Shown in pieces: positions 32,939 to 36,868 of a stretch of DNA of 36,868 nt. Source of the DNA: Nostoc sp. NMS4 (GTDB lineage: Bacteria; Cyanobacteriota; Cyanobacteriia; Cyanobacteriales; Nostocaceae). The notes beneath the pieces are model-generated. The model was given only the letters and a program-made list of their open reading frames with translations. It searched no databases and had not been told where the DNA came from. The DNA lies in the NCBI RefSeq assembly GCF_017115095.1, contig NZ_JABXKI010000094.1, positions 1 to 36,868 of the forward strand, given 5' to 3'. The position numbers and the translations under genes were made by a program. Every line of letters starts with the position of its first letter. The first letter of the stretch is position 1.

Positions 32939-33235
32939 TTATAAGTCTTGCAATAAGTTTTGGATATCTCTTGCTCCATGTAGAACGCGGATAACTTCAA
33001 TCCCTTGGTTTATAGGGCAGTAGAAAATCAGATAACTCTTGACTGGAAAACTCCGTAGATTTGGTATTAAAGAGTCACGCTGTCTTCCCAAGCTGGGATT
33101 TTCTGCCAGTATTTTGAGCTTGCTGTCAATGTTTAGCAGAAATTGATCTGCTTTTTCAATGCTATCATTAGCAATGAAATTCCAAATATCGAATAAATCA
33201 GTTTCAGCCAGGGGTCTTTTAAGAATAATCGGTAT
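32939..33235 (-). CDS. ParE/RelE-type toxin, reading frame with ATA at the expected start
   Basis: Reading the minus strand directly gives an unbroken 98-codon frame: PIILKRPLAETDLFDIWNFI, then ADQFLLNIDSKLKILAENPSLG, R...LRSFPVKSYLIFYCPINQGIEVIRVLHGARDIQNLL and TAA. This is a complete ParE toxin pattern (LAE.DL.DIW, LA..P..G, LR.FPV..Y.IFY, VI.VLHGARD). It belongs just after the ParD-like gene, and the first codon in frame after the last in-frame stop that fits the family start is ATA, overlapping the antitoxin TAA as TAATA. An ATG there would give the usual TAATG coupling, so one G-to-A change appears to have removed the start. No ATG, GTG or TTG lies in frame before the conserved core. Either the toxin is silenced or a rare codon (ATA or ATT) is used. 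Confidence 0.8.
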   Translation of the reverse strand: MPIILKRPLAETDLFDIWNFIANDSIEKADQFLLNIDSKLKILAENPSLGRQRDSLIPNLRSFPVKSYLIFYCPINQGIEVIRVLHGARDIQNLLQDL

Positions 33236-33492
33236 TAAAGGGATTCAACCTTCTGCCGTTGTTGTTTTGCCTTAGCGATGATTTCATCCATATTTAGAGG
33301 TGTAGATTCTCCGCTATCAATCCCTTGCTGAATCTCCTGTCGTAGTTCTGCAAGCCGTATTTCTTTTAGGGTATCTTGCTCCTTAAGAAGTCGCAGACCT
33401 TCTAGAATGACTTCACTAGCGGAAGTATACATCCCGCTTTCAACTTTGGACTGCACCCACTTTTCCAATTCGAGGGTTAGGGAAACGTTCAT
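33235..33492 (-). CDS. ParD-like ribbon-helix-helix antitoxin
   Basis: 85 residues. The N-terminal ribbon-helix-helix is MNVSLTLELEKWVQSKVESG, then YTSASEVILEGLRLLKEQD, the classic ParD/CopG operator-binding region. A C-terminal tail (EIRLAELRQEIQQGIDSGESTPLNMDEIIAKAKQ) is the usual disordered toxin-wrapping part. The antitoxin represses its own promoter and neutralises the ParE partner in this family. The toxin frame overlaps its stop codon on the same strand, but that toxin has no normal start. A 111-bp gap separates it from the pentapeptide-repeat gene upstream. Confidence 0.9.
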   Translation of the reverse strand: MNVSLTLELEKWVQSKVESGMYTSASEVILEGLRLLKEQDTLKEIRLAELRQEIQQGIDSGESTPLNMDEIIAKAKQQRQKVESL

Positions 33493-33603
33493 AAATACTT
33501 CAAGACAAGCTGATGTTAATCATCCTATCGTTGATAAAATAAAATAGCCAAATTTGTTATGAGGCTACTATTAGGGCATCTCTAACGCAAAGGCTACCAA
33601 CCA

Positions 33604-34242
33604 TTACAAAACTGTCTCAACCACTGTACCCACCAAACACGCTTTATTCAAATTAACGCCGCTCAAATTTGCACCTTCTAATTCTGCACAGAGTAAATTC
33701 GCTCCCGTCAAATTTGCCCCTGCCAAATTTGCCCCCCGCAAGTCGGCCTCTTCCAGGTTTGCTTCACTCAATAAAGCACCCTGAAAATCGGCGCGACTCA
33801 AATCTGCACCTTTGAGATTTGCTCCAGTCAGGTTTGCACCGCGCAAGTCAGCACCGCGCAAGTCAACGCCTTGCAAGTTCACATTCATCAAATTAGCACC
33901 ACTCAAGAAAGCACCCACCAATGACACATCACTGAGTCTTGCTCCCATCAAGTTAGCGCCACGTAAATTACTACCCCGCAAGTCAGCGCCGGTTAAATCT
34001 GCTTGCATCAGGTTTGCTCCCATCAAGTTCGCCCGCAAGTCAGTTTCTTGAAGGTTCGCCCCCATCAAATTTGCCCCCTCCAAATGCCCACCTTCGAGTT
34101 TGGAAGCAGCAAAATTAGTGCCGACAAGGTTCGCACCAGCAAGATTAATCCGGCTTAAATCTAGTCGGGAGAGTTCCTCGTCTTCTAAATTTGCCCCTGG
34201 AAGTTGTTTGAGTTTTCCTAATCTGATGGCTTCAATATTCAT
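33604..34242 (-). CDS. Pentapeptide-repeat protein
   Basis: 212 residues, almost entirely A(N/D)LXX pentapeptides from about residue 16 to 205 (GANLMGANLQ, ADLRGANLTGANLKGADLSR, EADLRGANLAGANLTGANLL), forming a right-handed quadrilateral beta-helix. No signal peptide is present. A phase slip occurs near residue 69: DLRANLMGANL has one residue fewer than the five-residue period, an in-frame 3-bp loss at about 34030-34035. The ATG overlaps the stop of the upstream DICT/HD gene as ATGA, so translation is coupled. Such proteins range from DNA-gyrase mimics to unknown cyanobacterial proteins; the function here is unknown. Confidence 0.92.
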   Translation of the reverse strand: MNIEAIRLGKLKQLPGANLEDEELSRLDLSRINLAGANLVGTNFAASKLEGGHLEGANLMGANLQETDLRANLMGANLMQADLTGADLRGSNLRGANLMGARLSDVSLVGAFLSGANLMNVNLQGVDLRGADLRGANLTGANLKGADLSRADFQGALLSEANLEEADLRGANLAGANLTGANLLCAELEGANLSGVNLNKACLVGTVVETVL

Positions 34243-35627
34243 GTAAAGTAACTACCAATCTCTTCACTAATCTTGCTGTGGGTATCCCATTGGGAATCAA
34301 GTATCCAGATGCCGGCGCTGAATTTGGGTGTCATCAAGGGTAAGTCGAGTCCCTGTTGTAAACCCATTACTAATAAAGCTAGGGTATCTACAAGTTTAGG
34401 GTCAAAGCGAATAGATTCTTGCTGTTTGCACTCATCTAAAGCTTGAGTAAATATCTGTTCCCGGCTTTGATTTGAGGATTTTCGCTGATTGACTCGCCAC
34501 TGAAAGTCTGCCAATAATGCCAAAATTCTCGACTCTAAGGGAATTTCATCTCCAGCTAAACCGGCTGGTTCCCCTGCGCCGTTCCAATATTCAGTTTGGT
34601 GAGTGATAATTTGGGCAACTGCTCGGAGTCGTGGCATGGTTCGCAATACTTGCGCCCCTGGTATTAAAGGACAACTAGGAGCATCTTGTTGGTAGCGTGT
34701 GGGTATATTACCAGAAGTCAGGACACTTTCGGCATTTTGTAATGGATCTATGCGATGCAACAAAGCCGCTAACCGCAATCTCTTAATTTGCCACGCGGGA
34801 AGATCCAAAAGCTGCGCGATCGCTTCAGCAAGTACCACCACCTCCGCAGCTGCCATTGGATTGTTGATATCTGCCATATCCATCAGTTGCGCCATTCGCA
34901 AAAAGGCTTGGATTTCGTTAGAAACCAAGTTGCGATCTAGGGTTTGTTTCTGAAGGGCTGTGGGGATGGATAATTTATCTTGCCCAGTCTGGAGGTAATC
35001 TACTACACGGGAGACAACTGCACCCAAATTTTGGGATCTGTCCATTGATGGGACAATTTGTTCTTTCCCGGCTGTGAGTTTTTGTGCCAGTTCTGGGTTG
35101 TATTTTTTGATATGAGCGATCGCTATTTCTGCTGTATCTTGTACTAACTCTGGCTCAAATGTCCACAAACCATAGAATTTACGTTCTAAGTCTGATGTCG
35201 GTACTCCAGCGCTGCCATAATCAGCCTCTGATAATTCTTGACAAATTACCATTGCTGTGTATTTAGGCGATAAAATAATTAAGTGCCACTCCTGCGCCAC
35301 TGGATCGCTCGAATCTAATCCTACTAAGTCTACATTGGGTAGCTGGCTGGTAGGATGTTCAGCAAAGCCGGATTCACCGGCAGCCATAATTGCAATTTCG
35401 CGGCTGTACTGGGCGATGTCTGCATATCGTTCAGCTTCTTGTAGATACCATTTACCCTGTTGGAAGGCTGTAATCACTAGGGGTGTACCGTCATCGGTTA
35501 AGATATGGTCTTCTAGAGCGTGGCACAGGGCAACTAGGGTATTTTTGTAGTAAACACCGAATCGAATTGGCCTGGTGGTCTGGCGATGGGCTGCTTCTAG
35601 CTGTTGTAGGATTGAACCTTCTAACAT
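34239..35627 (-). CDS. DICT sensory domain protein with degenerate HD-GYP-like domain
   Basis: 462 residues. The N-terminal about 190 residues match the cyanobacterial DICT domain (RPIRFGVYYKNTLVALCHALED, EIAIMAAGESGFAEH, EWHLIILSPKYTAMVICQEL, ERKFYGLWTFEPELVQ), predicted to sense light or redox signals. The C-terminal part (about 255-435) follows an HD-GYP phosphodiesterase layout: LAALLHRIDP (His291-Arg292 in place of His-Asp), then ITHQTEYWNGAGEPAGLAGDEIPLESRILALLADF, which parallels the HH...DGxGYPxGLxGxxIPxxARIxxxAD block but has HQ for HH and GEP for GYP. Metal-ligand losses suggest a non-catalytic, signal-transmitting domain rather than a cyclic-di-GMP hydrolase. It overlaps the pentapeptide gene by ATGA. 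Confidence 0.82.
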   Translation of the reverse strand: MLEGSILQQLEAAHRQTTRPIRFGVYYKNTLVALCHALEDHILTDDGTPLVITAFQQGKWYLQEAERYADIAQYSREIAIMAAGESGFAEHPTSQLPNVDLVGLDSSDPVAQEWHLIILSPKYTAMVICQELSEADYGSAGVPTSDLERKFYGLWTFEPELVQDTAEIAIAHIKKYNPELAQKLTAGKEQIVPSMDRSQNLGAVVSRVVDYLQTGQDKLSIPTALQKQTLDRNLVSNEIQAFLRMAQLMDMADINNPMAAAEVVVLAEAIAQLLDLPAWQIKRLRLAALLHRIDPLQNAESVLTSGNIPTRYQQDAPSCPLIPGAQVLRTMPRLRAVAQIITHQTEYWNGAGEPAGLAGDEIPLESRILALLADFQWRVNQRKSSNQSREQIFTQALDECKQQESIRFDPKLVDTLALLVMGLQQGLDLPLMTPKFSAGIWILDSQWDTHSKISEEIGSYFT

Positions 35628-35716
35628 GGGATTTGGTAAAAAAATAACCGCAGAGGCACTGAGTAAAAGAGGGGGAGAAATTCAGAATTCTGAATATCCC
35701 CATATTTTAGTGTTTT

Positions 35717-36868
35717 CTAGGATACACCCGCTAACTGTTTTTCTTTTGTCTCTAATGGTGCTGTCAATGCTGCTTCTAAGTCAGCACAACCCAGCTTTTC
35801 TTCTAAGATTTTCATGACTTCGCGCCCGAAGTCGTTGGGGTTTTGTTGCCAAGCTTGCAAGCAAACTTCGCCGAAGAATGAACCAAGGGGTTCGGGATTC
35901 CAGAGAAGTTTTTTGGCTGTCCACGGCATCAAGCTCATTGGATCATACCCTGGTTTGAGGATACCTTCTTTGAAAGCGTATTCTTCTAAATGGGTATGGG
36001 GTTGTAATCCAATAAAGAAGATGGCTGGTTCGACTTTATCAGCCCCAAAAATCCGTTCTAGTTCCCGGTGGTAGGCGATGGTTTGGCGGATGGTTTCGGG
36101 ACGTTCGTCAATGACGTTAAAGGAGTAGTTGACGGAAACTAAGTCGTTGAAACCAGCTGCTTTTAAATCACGGCAGTTTTGCAAGACGTTTCGTAGGTTA
36201 TATCCCATCCGCATTTTCCGCACCAGTTCTTGGGAACCACTGGTAATGCCGATTTCAAAGTAGTTCATCCCGGTTTTCGCCATCAAGTCGCACAATTCGG
36301 GTGTCAAATTGTCGGCTCTGATATATGCTGCCCAGTGGATATCTGTCATACCAGAATCGACGATTTTTTGCAATAATTCTACCGCATCGGCGATAAATTT
36401 TTTCGCGGGGATGAATTGGGCATCAGTAAACCAGAAATTGCGAATGCCGCGATCGTATAATTGGCGCATCTCAGCAACTACTTCATCTGCTGGGTTGATG
36501 CGTACTTGTTTGCCTTCGACAACCGTATAAACGCAATAACAACAGTTGTGAGGACAACCACGTTTAGTTTGTACACCGATATAAAAGTCTTGCTCTTGCA
36601 GGTAATAGTTAAATTCCGGCCAGATGCTTTCGATATAGTCGTAGTTACAAGCTGTTTTTTCTATTGGCGTGGGTTGTTCGTGAATTAGGCGTTGACGTGG
36701 TTGAGTTTCTCCGGCAATGTAACAGCGTTCATCTCGAAAATCTCTACCACTTAAAAGTTTTTCTAGTAGAGTTTCGCCTTCACCCACAGAAATAATTGTT
36801 CCTTGGGGTAAGCTTTTACCCAATTGTTCGTAAAATACGCTGACTGCACCACCACCGACAACTACACG
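35717..36868 (-). CDS. B12-binding-type radical SAM protein, 5' end cut by window edge
   Basis: At least 383 residues are visible; the frame is open through the last base and reads RVVVGGGAVSVFYEQLGKSL at the edge, the middle of a cobalamin-binding-type domain, so the true start is outside and the TTG at 36823 is internal. The radical SAM motif is TKRGCPHNCCYCVYTVVEGK (CxxxCxxC), followed by GIRNFWFTDAQFIP, MNYFEIGITSGSQELVRKMRMGY and a C-terminal extension. By overall wording it resembles the cyanobacterial family often called photosystem II high-light-acclimation radical SAM protein; that name is from memory and unverified. It probably uses SAM plus cobalamin chemistry. The DICT/HD gene follows on the same strand after 89 bp. 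Confidence 0.85.
   Translation of the reverse strand, partial: RVVVGGGAVSVFYEQLGKSLPQGTIISVGEGETLLEKLLSGRDFRDERCYIAGETQPRQRLIHEQPTPIEKTACNYDYIESIWPEFNYYLQEQDFYIGVQTKRGCPHNCCYCVYTVVEGKQVRINPADEVVAEMRQLYDRGIRNFWFTDAQFIPAKKFIADAVELLQKIVDSGMTDIHWAAYIRADNLTPELCDLMAKTGMNYFEIGITSGSQELVRKMRMGYNLRNVLQNCRDLKAAGFNDLVSVNYSFNVIDERPETIRQTIAYHRELERIFGADKVEPAIFFIGLQPHTHLEEYAFKEGILKPGYDPMSLMPWTAKKLLWNPEPLGSFFGEVCLQAWQQNPNDFGREVMKILEEKLGCADLEAALTAPLETKEKQLAGVS

Overview
This window looks like chromosomal DNA of a filamentous, heterocyst-forming-type cyanobacterium (Nostoc/Anabaena group). The reasons are the frequent HIP1 octamer GCGATCGC, a ferredoxin-type glutamate synthase, the gene order rpsL-rpsG-fusA-tufA-rpsJ, an RNase E ending in the cyanobacterial Arg-run tail, DUF1997 and DICT-domain proteins, and many heptad-type short tandem repeats typical of Nostoc genomes. 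Identifications rest on reading motifs by eye; no database was searched.

Layout. 1-1032: the 3' end of a helix-hairpin-helix protein converges on signal peptidase I. 1033-5282: a sparse, repeat-rich stretch with a membrane-anchored polysaccharide deacetylase and a small tandem-PPC-domain protein, flanked by a 49-bp tandem repeat, several hairpins and a nested palindromic element. 5283-12832: divergent glutamate synthase (minus) and a secreted NAGPA-type protein (plus). 13279-19907: a cupin, an IscA/SufA-type protein and the str ribosomal/elongation-factor cluster, with a near-consensus promoter before rpsL, a strong hairpin after tufA and an intrinsic terminator after rpsJ. 20092-23139: a LON-domain protein, prephenate dehydratase, a DUF1997 protein and RNase HII. 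23148-28932: RNase E, preceded by a 937-bp gene-free leader and by a fused radical SAM/DUF2344 protein on the same strand. 29081-32894: a STAS protein, small unknown proteins, ClpS, a CPBP membrane protease and a two-gene unknown cassette. 32939-36868: minus-strand genes for a ParE-like toxin, a ParD-like antitoxin, a pentapeptide-repeat protein overlapping a DICT/degenerate HD-GYP protein, and a radical SAM protein cut by the window edge.

How the genes work together. The str cluster makes translation machinery. rne-rnhB is an RNA-processing pair, and the radical SAM/DUF2344 gene upstream of it matches a neighbourhood known in other phyla. The glutamate synthase is the GOGAT half of nitrogen assimilation. 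The DICT/HD and pentapeptide genes overlap by ATGA and are probably translationally coupled.

Most notable observations: (1) a complete ParE-like toxin reading frame whose expected start, overlapping the antitoxin stop, is ATA instead of ATG; (2) repeat-family sequences lying in frame inside three otherwise intact genes; (3) a nested, multi-arm palindromic element at 4992-5233; (4) a structured sequence between tufA and rpsJ ending like an IS200/IS605-type right end; (5) a minus-strand terminator inside the long leader of rne; (6) a TGTGA-N6-TCACT site resembling a cAMP-receptor-protein site upstream of a small unknown gene.
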